Of a stretch of 64,000 bases of DNA, positions 8,046-17,559 are shown one piece after another. This stretch comes from DATKJS01 sp964551995 (GTDB lineage Bacteria; Acidobacteriota; Aminicenantia; Aminicenantales; Saccharicenantaceae), in assembly GCA_964551995.1 (NCBI GenBank), contig CAZKFD010000004.1, positions 124,001-188,000 of the forward strand, written 5' to 3'. The notes below the pieces were generated by a model. The model was not told where the DNA came from. It saw nothing but the letters and a program-made list of their open reading frames with translations, and made no database searches. The position numbers and the translations under genes are program-made. Every line of letters starts with the position of its first letter. Positions within the stretch are counted from its first letter, which is position 1.

Positions 8046-8531
8046 TCATGGGGCCTGGATAGGTCCCGAGCGCCTTCGACGGTGAAAGAACTCCCGGACG
8101 AGAGCGCCGCATTCCTCTGCCAAAACTCCCGCCCGGACGGCCGGATGGTGGTTGGCCTTTTCGAAAGGGAAAACGAACAGAGACCGGATTGCGCCCGCTT
8201 TGGGGTCCGCGGCGCCGTAGACCAGACGCCGGATCCTCGCCTGGACCACGGCTCCCACGCACATCGCGCAGGGCTCCATGGTCACATACAGGTCGCATCC
8301 CGGCAGGCGATAGTTGCCCGATTTCCGGGCCGCACTCCTCAGCGCCACGATCTCCGCGTGCGCCGTCGGGTCCGAGGACCGGACCGGCCGGTTGGAGCCC
8401 CGCGAGAGGATGAGCCCGTCCCGGACGACGACCGCGCCGACCGGGACTTCGCCGCGGGCCGCCGCCCGGCGCGCTTCGCGCACGGCGGCGCGCATGAAAA
8501 GCTCGTCGTCGTGGACCGTCCGCCTCTCCAT
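8046..8531 (-). CDS. tadA: tRNA-specific adenosine deaminase
   Basis: 161 residues, the usual size. TadA converts A34 to inosine in tRNA-Arg(ACG). Zinc/catalytic motifs are His58-Ala59-Glu60 (TAHAEIVAL) and PCAMC with Cys88 and Cys91; substrate-loop sequence VPVGAVVV is also present. The frame extends 13 codons upstream to 8570, but that codon coincides with a promoter -35 box, and the ATG at 8531 lies 10 bases after the -10 box. No Shine-Dalgarno precedes 8531, so the message is probably leaderless or nearly so. It is followed by tRNA-Ser(CGA). Confidence 0.93.
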   Translation of the reverse strand: MERRTVHDDELFMRAAVREARRAAARGEVPVGAVVVRDGLILSRGSNRPVRSSDPTAHAEIVALRSAARKSGNYRLPGCDLYVTMEPCAMCVGAVVQARIRRLVYGAADPKAGAIRSLFVFPFEKANHHPAVRAGVLAEECGALVREFFHRRRRSGPIQAP

Positions 8532-8541
8532 GGCGGCGCCG

Positions 8542-8570
8542 ATTGTACACCGGCCGCACGGGTTTGACAA
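8542..8570 (-). promoter_or_regulatory. Strong promoter for tadA with near-leaderless start
   Basis: Minus-strand TTGTCA (8565-8570), exactly 17 bases, TACAAT (8542-8547). Only ten bases separate the -10 box from the tadA ATG at 8531, so transcription would start at or within a few bases of the start codon. Confidence 0.65.
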
Positions 8571-8867
8571 CCTCCGCCCTCAGCGCCTCCACGCGTCCTT
8601 TGAGCGGCCCCTGTTTCGGGTTGTAATGCGTGTTGAGCCGAGATAGCCCCGATGGATCGTTTTGAATGCCTCTCCAGCCGGAAGACTATGGTCCCCGGAA
8701 CGTTTCCCTTCCTCTTCTCGGATTGCGGAGAGCCGCTCTTCGTTGCTTCCAATACGGGCCGCAAAGCGCGGTGCGGTCGTGATCACAGTGGACGGGGATT
8801 ATGGGCCCCTGTATGCGGCGACTTTCAGGCCGAAAGGGGCCGTTTCATAATGTGCTTGCCCCGCCGG
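8571..8867. other. Intergenic stretch without a convincing gene
   Basis: About 300 bases between the tadA promoter and the 3' end of the Asp-box protein gene. Short open frames exist (for example 8580-8786 on the minus strand) but they lack a ribosome binding site and any recognisable sequence. No repeat, tRNA or clear terminator was seen. Confidence 0.5.
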
Positions 8868-11672
8868 TCACCGGTACCAGTAATCCTTGAGGATCGACGC
8901 CTGCCCGGCGAAGGATTTGCCGTCGACCACCAGGACAAACCTGTATTCGCCCTCCTGGGCGGGGAAATGGACGTAGTTGATGTCCATGCCCATTCGCATG
9001 TAGCCCATCTCACGGGCCCGTCTCATCTGTTCCTGAATGGCCTTCTTCTCCTCAGCCGTGCGCTCCCTCCGTCCCGTCATGTTCCAGAGGGCCGTGTTCA
9101 GCCCGGGGGCGGCGGAACCCGAGATCTCATCGAGCAGCATGTTCCCTTGATAGACCTGAACCCTGACCTCCTTCGGCCTGGCCTTGAGGAGGTAATTGAT
9201 GACGATCCCCGAAGGTTCGCTCTCGCCGTTGAAGTTCGAGGAGCTCGAGTTCCGGTTGTCGAAGCCCTGCCAGCGGATCTTGGACTTGATCGGGAACAGA
9301 TGGACGTCCTCGGCCAGGAGCGCGGGTGTCAGCTCCTCCAGGGGCGAGATGTCGGCGATGAACATGCCGCGGCCGTGAGTCGCGACGATGAGCTCGCTTT
9401 CCCGGGCTTGGATCTTCAGGTCGTGCACCGGCTGGGTCGGCATGTTGTTCTTCATCCGGACCCAGTGCTGCCCGCCGTCGATCGAGACGAAGACCCCGAA
9501 ATCTGCGCCGGCGAAGACGAGGTTGGGGTTCTTGACGTCCTCACGGACGACGTTGACCGGCCCGACCGAAAGGTCGCCCACGATCGAAGTCCAGGTTTGG
9601 CCGTAGTCCGTCGTCTTGTAGATGAAAGGCCGGAAGTCGTCGCTGCGGAAGCCGGAATAGGCGACATAGGCCGTGCCGGGATCAATCGCCGAGGCCGCGA
9701 CACGGCTGACCCAATACCCCGGATGCCCCGCGATCTTCTCGTTGAGCTTCGTCCAGTTCATGCCGTTGTCCCGCGTGACCCAGACATTTCCGTCGTCCGT
9801 CCCGACCCAGAGAAGGCCGGGGACGAGGGGAGATTCGTCGAAGGTCGTGATCGTGCAGTACTGGATGCCGCCGTCTCCGCCCTTGCCGTCGGCCAGCATC
9901 TTGGTCTTGTCATTCGTCGTCAGGTCGGGGCTGATCTCCGTCCAGGAATCGCCGCGGTTCGTCGACATGACGACGATGTTGCCGCAGTGGTAGATGGTGT
10001 CGCTGTTGTGGGCGGAAACGAGGATGGGCGCGCACCAGTTCCAGCGCGTCTCGGGCTTCTGGTTCTGGTAACCGATATTCTTCGTCTCCCCAGTGACGAG
10101 GTCTGTCCGTATCAGCGGGCCGAACTGGTACTCGTTGTAGAGGTAGCAGTTCGTGTTCCGGTCGAAGACGTTGTACTGGCCGTCTCCGCCGCCAACCATG
10201 AACCAGTCTTCGAGCCGGATCGGCGGCCCGCCCCGGCCTCCTGTCCCCCCGAAATCGAACATCCGTCCGCGGGCTTCTGCTCTTTTCGTACTCGGCCCCA
10301 TGAGCGAGCCGTTGTCCTGCGTGCCGCCTGCGACGCGGTACGGGAAGGACATGTCGTAGTCGATGGCGTAGAACTGGGCCAGCGGGAGGAAGTCCGGATG
10401 ATACCAGTTCTTGCCCCCGTCCCACGTGAGGCCCATGCCGTGATCGAAGCCGAGGAGCATATGATTGGAGTCCTTGGGGTCGATCCAGAGGGCATGGTTG
10501 TCGCCCCCGAACGGGAAGGCGGACATCCAGGTCCGCCCGCCGTCATGACTGGCCAGCACGCCCACGCTGAGGACATAGACGGTCTTGTCGTCTGCAGGGT
10601 CGACGACGATCTGGCCGTAATAGTAGCCCGGCGCGCCGCCGATACTCATTTTCTCGGGGCTGACTTTCCGCCAGGTCGCGCCGGCGTCGTCGGAGCGGTA
10701 GATCTCGCCGTCGATCATGCCCTCGCTCGACTTGCCCTCGAGAATCTCCTGCCAACGGTCCGCCTCGGACAGGCCTGGCTTGTTGGCGTTTTCGATCGAC
10801 CCGTAGAGGATGTTCGGATTCTTGGGGTAGACGGCCAGGCCGATGCGGCCGAGGATGCCGCCCGGAAGCCCGCCGGAGAGTTTCGTCCAGGTCTTCCCCG
10901 CGTCCGTCGTCTTATAAATGCCGGAGCCGGGGCCGCCGATCTGATAGGTCCAGGGCTTGCGCAGCCTGTCGTAGGCCGACGCGTAGAGAACGTCCGGGTT
11001 CCGGGGGTCCATGACGAGATCGATGCACCCGATCGTCCGCCCGCGGTCGACGACATCCAGGGACTTGGTCCAGGTCTTTCCGCCGTCGGTCGTCTTGAAG
11101 ACGCCCCGCTCGGGGTTCTCGGTGTAGAGATGGCCGAGGGCCGCGACATAGACGATGTCCGGGTCGGCGGGGTGAATGACGATCCGGCCGATGTGATGGG
11201 TGTCCCAGAGACCCATGTTCGTCCAGGTCCGGCCCGCGTCCGTGGATTTGTAGACGCCGTCCCCCCAGTACGTGGACCGCGAATTGTTGGCTTCTCCCGT
11301 ACCCACCCAGACGATGTTCGGATCCGACGGGGCCACGGCGATGCCCCCGATGGAGATGACCTTCTCGTTGTCGAAGACGGGTTCGAAGGTCTGGCCGTTG
11401 TTGACCGTCTTCCACAGTCCTCCGGACGCGGCGGCGGCGTAAAACGTCCCCGGCTGCTGCAGGGGAACAGCGAGATCGACGAACCGTCCGCTCTGGCGCG
11501 TCGGGCCGATGGCCCGGTAGGAGATGCTTTTCACGAAGCTCTCAACGGATACAGGGGCCGCGGCCTTGGGCTTCTCTTTGGCGCGAACCTCATCATGGGC
11601 CCGCAGTCCTGCGGTCCCGAGAACCAGGAATGCCGCGGTCAGAAAAACGGGTAGCGTCTTGCGCTTGTGCAT
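8868..11672 (-). CDS. Secreted VPS10/sortilin-like Asp-box beta-propeller protein
   Basis: 934 residues with signal peptide MHKRKTLPVFLTAAFLVLGT. The body carries many Asp boxes of the S/T-x-D-x-G-x-T-W type: STDAGRTW, TTDGGKTW, TTDAGKTW, SDDAGATW, SHDGGRTW, TTDYGQTW, TRDNGMNW and SIDGGQHW, so it folds as one or two large beta-propellers like sortilin (VPS10) and BNR-repeat glycosidases. The last 100 residues are outside the propeller and end without a sorting tag. Such proteins are common in Acidobacteriota and Bacteroidota; a true sialidase active site is not evident, so a binding or unknown hydrolytic role is safer. AGGAGG precedes the ATG. A TATAAT lies at 11777-11782. Confidence 0.85.
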   Translation of the reverse strand: MHKRKTLPVFLTAAFLVLGTAGLRAHDEVRAKEKPKAAAPVSVESFVKSISYRAIGPTRQSGRFVDLAVPLQQPGTFYAAAASGGLWKTVNNGQTFEPVFDNEKVISIGGIAVAPSDPNIVWVGTGEANNSRSTYWGDGVYKSTDAGRTWTNMGLWDTHHIGRIVIHPADPDIVYVAALGHLYTENPERGVFKTTDGGKTWTKSLDVVDRGRTIGCIDLVMDPRNPDVLYASAYDRLRKPWTYQIGGPGSGIYKTTDAGKTWTKLSGGLPGGILGRIGLAVYPKNPNILYGSIENANKPGLSEADRWQEILEGKSSEGMIDGEIYRSDDAGATWRKVSPEKMSIGGAPGYYYGQIVVDPADDKTVYVLSVGVLASHDGGRTWMSAFPFGGDNHALWIDPKDSNHMLLGFDHGMGLTWDGGKNWYHPDFLPLAQFYAIDYDMSFPYRVAGGTQDNGSLMGPSTKRAEARGRMFDFGGTGGRGGPPIRLEDWFMVGGGDGQYNVFDRNTNCYLYNEYQFGPLIRTDLVTGETKNIGYQNQKPETRWNWCAPILVSAHNSDTIYHCGNIVVMSTNRGDSWTEISPDLTTNDKTKMLADGKGGDGGIQYCTITTFDESPLVPGLLWVGTDDGNVWVTRDNGMNWTKLNEKIAGHPGYWVSRVAASAIDPGTAYVAYSGFRSDDFRPFIYKTTDYGQTWTSIVGDLSVGPVNVVREDVKNPNLVFAGADFGVFVSIDGGQHWVRMKNNMPTQPVHDLKIQARESELIVATHGRGMFIADISPLEELTPALLAEDVHLFPIKSKIRWQGFDNRNSSSSNFNGESEPSGIVINYLLKARPKEVRVQVYQGNMLLDEISGSAAPGLNTALWNMTGRRERTAEEKKAIQEQMRRAREMGYMRMGMDINYVHFPAQEGEYRFVLVVDGKSFAGQASILKDYWYR

Positions 11673-11776
11673 GAAGCCTCCTGAGAACGGATGGAATTGC
11701 CGAACGCCGGGAGAGCCCGGCGGAATCAGGGATGGCAACGTCTTGCGCATTGGATCTCGCCGGGCCGGAAATCTCT

Positions 11777-11782
11777 ATTATA
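11777..11782 (-). promoter_or_regulatory. TATAAT -10 box for the Asp-box protein gene
   Basis: Perfect TATAAT on the minus strand within the 155-base gap between two same-strand genes, about 105 bases before the ATG at 11672. The -35 region is weak (TGTCTT). Confidence 0.45.
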
Positions 11783-11827
11783 TCCCGATCAGGGTCCGAA
11801 AGACACCGGACACCGCGGACCGGGCGG

Positions 11828-12946
11828 TCAGCTCCACATCTCGTAATGGACGCCTCTCGCTTCGAGGGCTTCCATTACCGAGCGAAAGGGCTCTTCCTCG
11901 GCGCCTATGAACTCCGGCGGGCAGATCCCTTTGCGGACGAATTTCTTTGCCAGAACGAGGCGGGCCACGGCCGTCGCCGCAAAGCCGGTCGTCCGGGCCA
12001 TGGACGAGAAGCCCGTCTTCGGATCCTTGCGATCGAACAGGTCGTATCGATACGCGCGGCTCCGGCCGTCCTCCTCGCCTTCGATGACGATCCGCATGAT
12101 CGTGAATTCGTCATCCTCCTCCCGCAGCCGCCACCGCTCGAACAGGATCGCGGACGTGACGTCGATAGGCCTCACGATACAGCCGCGGACATCCATGTCC
12201 TCCCGGCCGAAAAAGCCGCTCTCGCGGAGGACCTTGACGGCGTTCGCGTGGCCTGGGTAGCGGAGGGTTTTCTCGATCATGTTCGGCACGGACATGGTCT
12301 TCAGCAAAGACCGAAGGCCGTCCGAATTGAACGCTTCAAGAGTGCCGACGGGCGCGAAATCCAGCAGTTCAGCGTCCGACAGGGACGGCTTGACGACGAG
12401 CTGCCCGTTCGCGACGAAACGGGCCGGACGGATATATTCCTCGATGACATCGGCCGGAGAAAACGGGGCCTTATATTCGAACGGGAACTCCCTCTTGACG
12501 GGCAGGCCCCCGACATAGCACCTGAACTCGCGCACGACCATCCGGGCGGCGTGATAGCCGAGGATCATATTGCTCATTCCGGGGGCGACGCCGCAGTCGA
12601 CGACGGCCGTGACGCCCTTTTCCCGGGCCAGCCCGTCCAGAAGGAAGGCGTCCTCGGGGAAAAAGGATATGTCGACCGAAGGTGTCCCCGCCTCGATCAC
12701 GGCGCGCAGCGTCTCGAAGCCCATGAAGCCCGGCACGGCTCCGACCACCAGGTCCGCCTCTCCGGCCAGGCGACGTACGGCCCGCGCCTCCGAGAGGTCG
12801 GCGGCGACCCGCTTCACAGGGGCCTTCCGCAAGAGGTCGAGATTCGCGGGGCTGACATCCACGGATGTCACGTCATGACCGTTGGCAAGGTCGACCGCCA
12901 TGACGCGGCCGACCATTCCGGAGCCGAGAACGACGATTTTGCTCAC
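11828..12946 (-). CDS. Saccharopine dehydrogenase family protein (lysine dehydrogenase-like)
   Basis: 372 residues. The N-terminal Rossmann fold reads SKIVVLGSGMVGRVMAVDLA; the family segments DCGVAPGMSNMILGYHAA and GGLPVKREFPFEYKAPFSP follow. This arrangement matches the saccharopine-dehydrogenase/L-lysine 6-dehydrogenase group, NAD(P)-dependent enzymes acting on lysine or related amino acids; the exact substrate cannot be told from sequence. The GTG at 12946 is preferred over the ATG at 12970 because GGAGG lies four bases ahead of it and the N-terminus then matches the family. A well-formed promoter lies at 13012-13040. Confidence 0.85.
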   Translation of the reverse strand: MSKIVVLGSGMVGRVMAVDLANGHDVTSVDVSPANLDLLRKAPVKRVAADLSEARAVRRLAGEADLVVGAVPGFMGFETLRAVIEAGTPSVDISFFPEDAFLLDGLAREKGVTAVVDCGVAPGMSNMILGYHAARMVVREFRCYVGGLPVKREFPFEYKAPFSPADVIEEYIRPARFVANGQLVVKPSLSDAELLDFAPVGTLEAFNSDGLRSLLKTMSVPNMIEKTLRYPGHANAVKVLRESGFFGREDMDVRGCIVRPIDVTSAILFERWRLREEDDEFTIMRIVIEGEEDGRSRAYRYDLFDRKDPKTGFSSMARTTGFAATAVARLVLAKKFVRKGICPPEFIGAEEEPFRSVMEALEARGVHYEMWS

Positions 12947-13011
12947 AAATCCTCCTCGATTTCGACTCAATCCTCTGTGTCGCCGAAGGATTCTGGAGTG
13001 GCGATTGAACC

Positions 13012-13040
13012 ACTATATACCGTGCCGTTTTGCCCTTCAA
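13012..13040 (-). promoter_or_regulatory. Promoter for the saccharopine dehydrogenase-like gene
   Basis: Minus-strand TTGAAG (13035-13040), 17-base spacer, TATAGT (13012-13017), leaving a leader of about 60 bases. Confidence 0.6.
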
Positions 13041-13144
13041 GAATTTCCGCAGCGAAACGGCCTCAATGTGAGCCGGAACAGACGAAGAAACTGAATAGCC
13101 GGGGCTGAGGACTGGCCCGAAAGGCCGGCCGCGGAGGACGCAAC

Positions 13145-13173
13145 TTTACTTTTGGTTATCGGGCCACTATTAT
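13145..13173 (+). promoter_or_regulatory. Promoter for the barrel protein gene
   Basis: TTTACT (13145-13150), 17-base spacer, TATTAT (13168-13173), 24 bases before the ATG at 13198. It diverges from the promoter at 13012-13040. Confidence 0.55.
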
Positions 13174-13197
13174 GGTAGTCGTTTGAGGAGCTTGATC

Positions 13198-14400
13198 ATG
13201 ATGCTATCCGGGCGACGTGTGCTATTCCCCAAGGAGTCCGGGCCCCGAGCCGCCTCCGAGGGGGCGCTCCTCCTGGCGCTTCTCCTCGCCGTCCTGTTCT
13301 GGCCTCGGATGCTTCCGGGCCAGACCGCCGCGCCTCCGCAGGAAACCACGACAAAACCTCCCGAGGACGCTGCAAAAGATGGCAAGGACAAGAAATACAA
13401 GCCTTTTTTCATCTTTCTTCCGGATGTTTCGTACCGGCCGGAAACGAAGCTGGGCTTCGTCCTCGGCGGGTTCGCCCGATACAGGCTGGGCAAGAACAAG
13501 GAAAGAACCCGGCCCTCCTCCCTCGGGCTGACCTTCGCCTACACGATGAACAATCAGATGCGCATCGGCCTCAGGCCGGAAGTCTATTTCCCAGGCAACA
13601 CGTACATCCTGAACGGCAACCTGAGTTACAGCTATTGGCCGACGGTCTTCTTCGGCATCGGCAACAATAATCCGGCCTCCGCCGCGGAGTCGTTTACGCC
13701 GAAGACTGTCAACTTCCTGCTGTCCCTCAAGCGGAAGCTCCGCGAGAGCTTCTTCGCCGGGATCGAGTATCAGTTCCGGAAAACGACCATCGAGGCAGTC
13801 GAACCCGGCAGCCTGCTCAGCTCCGGAACGATCCCCGGCAGCCAGGGGGGGATCATGTCCGGAATCGGCTTCAACCTCACCTCGGACACCAGGGACAACA
13901 TCTTTTTCCCCCATAGGGGCCGCCTCATCATATTCAGCGCCGATTTCCTGGGCGGTCTTTTCGGCAGCGATTATAGGTATTCGGCTTTCCGGCTCGACAT
14001 GCGCGCCTATCTCCCGGTGTTCGGGAAAAACGTCCTGGCTTTCCAGGCGCTCGTCAGGACGGTGGCCGGCACCGCGCCTTTCTATGATCTCTCTAGCCTC
14101 GGCGGCTCCAATATTATGCGGGGACTTTTTGCCGGCCAATACTCGGACAAGTCGATGGTCGTTCTTCAGAGCGAGCTGCGCATCCATGTCTGGTGGAGGT
14201 TCGGCGCCGCGGTCTTCGCGGGCACGGGCGACGTCGCCCCGACGCTCACGTCCTTCACCTTCAATCCCTTCAAGTATTCGTTGGGCGGCGGCATACGCTT
14301 TCTGATCGACAAGCGGGAGAACTCGAACATCCGGCTGGACTACGCCGTCGCCAACGGCGGTTCGAACGCCTTTTATTTCACGATCCTAGAAGCCTTCTGA
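13198..14400 (+). CDS. Outer-membrane beta-barrel of the BamA/TamA (surface antigen D15) type, no POTRA
   Basis: 400 residues. A hydrophobic signal segment (LLLALLLAVLFWP) is followed by a charged low-complexity linker of about 35 residues (Thr/Pro/Lys/Asp), then amphipathic strands to the end. The features LTSDTRDNIFFPHRGRLIIF and LGGSNIMRGLFAGQYSDKS match the Omp85 barrel, in which (V/I)RG(F/Y) inserts into the lumen; here it reads MRG. The protein ends in Phe as outer-membrane proteins do. There is no room for POTRA domains, so it belongs with the short barrel-only group found in Bacteroidota and Acidobacteriota. GAGGAG sits seven bases before ATG 13198. Cargo or partner unknown. Confidence 0.8.
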   Translation: MMLSGRRVLFPKESGPRAASEGALLLALLLAVLFWPRMLPGQTAAPPQETTTKPPEDAAKDGKDKKYKPFFIFLPDVSYRPETKLGFVLGGFARYRLGKNKERTRPSSLGLTFAYTMNNQMRIGLRPEVYFPGNTYILNGNLSYSYWPTVFFGIGNNNPASAAESFTPKTVNFLLSLKRKLRESFFAGIEYQFRKTTIEAVEPGSLLSSGTIPGSQGGIMSGIGFNLTSDTRDNIFFPHRGRLIIFSADFLGGLFGSDYRYSAFRLDMRAYLPVFGKNVLAFQALVRTVAGTAPFYDLSSLGGSNIMRGLFAGQYSDKSMVVLQSELRIHVWWRFGAAVFAGTGDVAPTLTSFTFNPFKYSLGGGIRFLIDKRENSNIRLDYAVANGGSNAFYFTILEAF

Positions 14401-14406
14401 AATCCC

Positions 14407-16947
14407 CTACTGCTTCCGGACGACCCGGATCGTCTTGATCTCCCAAGGCCCGAGCGGCACGGCGATTTCATTCGACTTCGCCGCCGATTCGAAAAGGGCG
14501 GGATTCGTAACGGGCCTCTCGATGAGGTCGCGCTCCTCGGCCGTGACGGGCCATGGGAACGAGATCCGGGCCGTCGTCTTGCGGCCCTGGCTTTCGTACA
14601 GCCTGACGATGAGGCTCCGGTCATTATATCCCGCGGCCATCTTCAGCGTGGAGAGGATGACGTCGGAGGGCGAGACCTCGATGAACGAGTCCTCCGCCGG
14701 AAGAGTCCCCTTGTGGCACATTTCCGTCCGGACGATCAAGGCGACGTTGAGCTCGTAGCCGTGGCGCACCGTGTCGGCCTCCCGCCAGGTCCCAGCGTGA
14801 GGATAAAGGGAGTAGAGAAATTCGTGGCGGCCGTGGTCGGCCTCGGGGTCGGGATAAGTGGCCCCATGGATGACGGACATCCGCATCACCGATCCTTTGA
14901 CGTCGAATCCGTACTTGCCGTCATTGAGAAGGCTCAGACCCCACCCCGAATCGGGGTCCGAGAGATCGATCCAGCGCAACGCCGGGACCTCGGTCCCGTC
15001 GGCGGGTCGTGTGATGGAGCCGAACGGGATCTCGAAGTCGGCCCGGCCGCTCTTCATGTTCACGGGGAAAGCGGCCTTGATCATTAGATTCCGCTCCTGC
15101 CAGTTCATGGCCATCCGGCAATCAAGCCGCGGCATACCTGCGGCCAGGATAATATCTTGCGTGAAGGTCGAATTCGCGAAGGGCGTCGTGATCCGGATGA
15201 CTCCCCTGACCGGTCCGGCCTCGATGACCTGGACAGCGGCCCCCGTTTCGCCGGTGTTCAGGGCGTTGCCCCTGAGGCCGAGATTCCAGGCCGACATGGA
15301 TTCCGGCTCGTCGACGATCGACTGGAGGACGTTTCCCGGGCCGGAGAAAACTTCCCTATGGCCCCGTTTGTCGTAGAGGCTCTTGATCCAGCCCGTCTTC
15401 GTGTCGATGTCCACCTTCAGGTATTCGTTCTCGAGGCTCCCGGCGTCGACGACCAAGCGGGTCCGCGCCGGCTCCAGCGTCCCGCCGAATGGGACGGCCC
15501 GATAGATTCTGTATCCGAAGGACGGCACGTTCTCGGCAAGAAAAACGGCCCGGAATCGCGTTTGGTCGTCCCCGGGAGTCCGTTCCAGGACTTGAACCGG
15601 GACGCTCTCGCCCAGGGCATTGAGAATCTTCAGCGATGCCGGGGCGAACGGCAAGGCGATCTCGGCGGTCACCGTTTCGGTCCTCGGCCAGAAAAGAGAA
15701 TTGATGACCGCCACGGGGACGCCCTCCCCTCTCGTGTCGACGGCCCCGAGGATGGTTTCGAGCGAAAAATCCAGGGCCCTCCGGCCGCGGGAACGAACCT
15801 CCCTGTAGTATCCCGAGGCCTCGTCGTAGACGGGCCCGATGGCCGAGCCTGCGAGAATGTCGTGGAATTGGTTCCGGAGGACGATCTTCCAGGCCTCGTC
15901 GAGGTCTCTGGCCGGATAATAGTCCCGGAAGCCGGAGGCCACGGCCAGCGCAGACAGGCGTTCGGCCTCAAGGAGGAGGCTTTCCGATGACCGGTTCCAT
16001 TTTTTGGTTTCAGCCTGCGTCGTGTAGCAGGCGGGGAAGGTGAAATTGAGCTCCCGGGCCACGACCGGGATGTCGGCACGCAGCGACTCGATCTTTCTGA
16101 AGAATCCTGCCGGAGTGGCGAAGAGCATCCGCGGCTCCAGGGGTGATCCCTTGAGCTTCCGGTAGGCCGCCGCGTCCGAGTCGCGCGGGCCCCCGCCGTG
16201 GTCGCCCTCGCCGTAAAGAATCATGAAGTCCTTGATGGGCGTTTCCTCGGCGGCGTCTTTGAGGACCGTGGCCAGACCGTCCTTCAGGCCGACATCATAC
16301 CAACCCGGAGGCGCGCAGGCGAGGATCTTTGATCCGTCCCGCCCTTCCCACCGGAAAAAGGGAGTTTTGTCCGGAGCACACCGTTCAAAGACATAGTCCG
16401 CGACGCCGGCTTTCGCCAAAATCTGCGGCAGCTGCCAGTTATGTCCGAAAGAATCGGGGTTCCAACCGACCGTGATGTCCACCCCGAACTTATCCAGGAA
16501 ATAGCGCTTGCCGTAGAGGAGCTGGCGGGCGAGGGATTCGCCGTCCGGCATGTTGAGGTCGGGCTCCACCCACATGCCGCCGACGGGAATCCAGGCCCCC
16601 TCCCGGACCTTGCGGCGGATCTTCTCAAATAGATCCGGAAAGCGCTTCTCCACCGCCTCGTAGAGCGCCGCCTGGCTCTGGGCATAGGTCAGGCCGGGCG
16701 TCTTCTCCATCTCAGCCAGAGTCCCCTCGAAGGTGTGGAGCGCGACGTCGTCGACCGTCTCCTCCCATCGCCAGAGCCAGCTCAGGTCGATATGGGCGTG
16801 GCCGACGAGATAGGCCGTGTAGCTGCGCGGATTCCGGAGAGGCGGCGGCTGGGCTTTTTTCGGCTCCTGCGCCGAGAGCGCTCTGGACGCGAACAAGAAA
16901 ACGGCATATAGAAAAATGGATCCTTTGTTCCTGCGAATGCCCTTCAT
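14407..16947 (-). CDS. Secreted alpha-mannosidase, GH38
   Basis: 846 residues with signal peptide (IFLYAVFLFASRALSA). Catalytic-domain landmarks of GH38: zinc ligands His52 and Asp54 in GHAHIDLSW, nucleophile Asp165 in GWNPDSFGH, a further metal region NQFHDILAGSAIGPVYDEA, then the three-helix bundle and the large C-terminal beta domains. The enzyme removes alpha-mannose residues, consistent with breakdown of N-glycan or mannan. ATG at 16947 has GGAGG five bases upstream and gives a clean signal peptide; an earlier ATG at 16974 would only add charged residues. It is convergent with the barrel gene (6-base gap) and downstream of mscL. Confidence 0.93.
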   Translation of the reverse strand: MKGIRRNKGSIFLYAVFLFASRALSAQEPKKAQPPPLRNPRSYTAYLVGHAHIDLSWLWRWEETVDDVALHTFEGTLAEMEKTPGLTYAQSQAALYEAVEKRFPDLFEKIRRKVREGAWIPVGGMWVEPDLNMPDGESLARQLLYGKRYFLDKFGVDITVGWNPDSFGHNWQLPQILAKAGVADYVFERCAPDKTPFFRWEGRDGSKILACAPPGWYDVGLKDGLATVLKDAAEETPIKDFMILYGEGDHGGGPRDSDAAAYRKLKGSPLEPRMLFATPAGFFRKIESLRADIPVVARELNFTFPACYTTQAETKKWNRSSESLLLEAERLSALAVASGFRDYYPARDLDEAWKIVLRNQFHDILAGSAIGPVYDEASGYYREVRSRGRRALDFSLETILGAVDTRGEGVPVAVINSLFWPRTETVTAEIALPFAPASLKILNALGESVPVQVLERTPGDDQTRFRAVFLAENVPSFGYRIYRAVPFGGTLEPARTRLVVDAGSLENEYLKVDIDTKTGWIKSLYDKRGHREVFSGPGNVLQSIVDEPESMSAWNLGLRGNALNTGETGAAVQVIEAGPVRGVIRITTPFANSTFTQDIILAAGMPRLDCRMAMNWQERNLMIKAAFPVNMKSGRADFEIPFGSITRPADGTEVPALRWIDLSDPDSGWGLSLLNDGKYGFDVKGSVMRMSVIHGATYPDPEADHGRHEFLYSLYPHAGTWREADTVRHGYELNVALIVRTEMCHKGTLPAEDSFIEVSPSDVILSTLKMAAGYNDRSLIVRLYESQGRKTTARISFPWPVTAEERDLIERPVTNPALFESAAKSNEIAVPLGPWEIKTIRVVRKQ

Positions 16948-17061
16948 GCGTTCCTCCCTTCCGTCGTTTTTCAACCGGATTTCAACCGGCGCGGGCTTCC
17001 AGCGCCGGGGGCTTCCGGCGACCCGTATCCCGCCGGGCGCCAGGCTCGCCGCGCGATCCGT

Positions 17062-17514
17062 TTATTTGCGGAGCTCCGAAGTGCAGTTCGGGCAACGAAC
17101 GGCCTGGATCGGGATCTGGGTGAAACAGAACGGGCACTCCTTGGCCGTCGGCTGGGCCGGGACAACGGCTTCTTTTCTCTTCAGCCGGTTCACGCTCCGG
17201 ATGACGAGAAAGAGGGCGAAAGCGACGATCAGGAAGCTGATGATCTTGTTGATGAACACGCCATAGTTGACGGTGACGGCGCCCCCCTGCTGGGCCGCGG
17301 AGAGCGACGCGTAGGGGCCGGCGGCCTTGCCCGCCGCGAGGACGACATAGAGGTTGGAAAAGTCCACGCGGCCGAGGATCAGGCCGAAGGGAGGCATGAG
17401 GACGTCGGCAACGAGCGAGGAGACGATGGCTCCGAACGCTGCGCCGATGATGATGCCCACGGCCATGTCCAGGACTGACCCGCGGAGAGCGAACTCCTTG
17501 AATTCCTTGATCAT
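17062..17514 (-). CDS. mscL: Large-conductance mechanosensitive channel MscL with C-terminal zinc ribbon
   Basis: 150 residues. The N-terminus MIKEFKEFALRGSVLDMAVG and the first helix with GIIIGAAFGAIVSSLVADVLMPP are diagnostic of MscL, the homopentameric channel that vents solutes on osmotic downshock; the second helix spans about 88-108. The tail carries two CPxC pairs (Cys127/Cys130 and Cys141/Cys144), a zinc ribbon seen in a subset of MscL proteins in place of the usual helical bundle. It lies 45 bases downstream of the GH127 gene on the same strand. Confidence 0.95.
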   Translation of the reverse strand: MIKEFKEFALRGSVLDMAVGIIIGAAFGAIVSSLVADVLMPPFGLILGRVDFSNLYVVLAAGKAAGPYASLSAAQQGGAVTVNYGVFINKIISFLIVAFALFLVIRSVNRLKRKEAVVPAQPTAKECPFCFTQIPIQAVRCPNCTSELRK

Positions 17515-17559
17515 ATTGACCTCCTCACGAGACGCTGATATCGGGGAAGCCCCGTGGCG

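Noticed and set aside
8652..11654. 1000-residue plus-strand open frame
   Set aside because: Antisense shadow of the Asp-box protein; low-complexity Arg/Asp/Val/Gly composition, no domains. The same holds for long antisense frames at 19665-21647, 34597-36075, 37546-38931 and 43740-45638.
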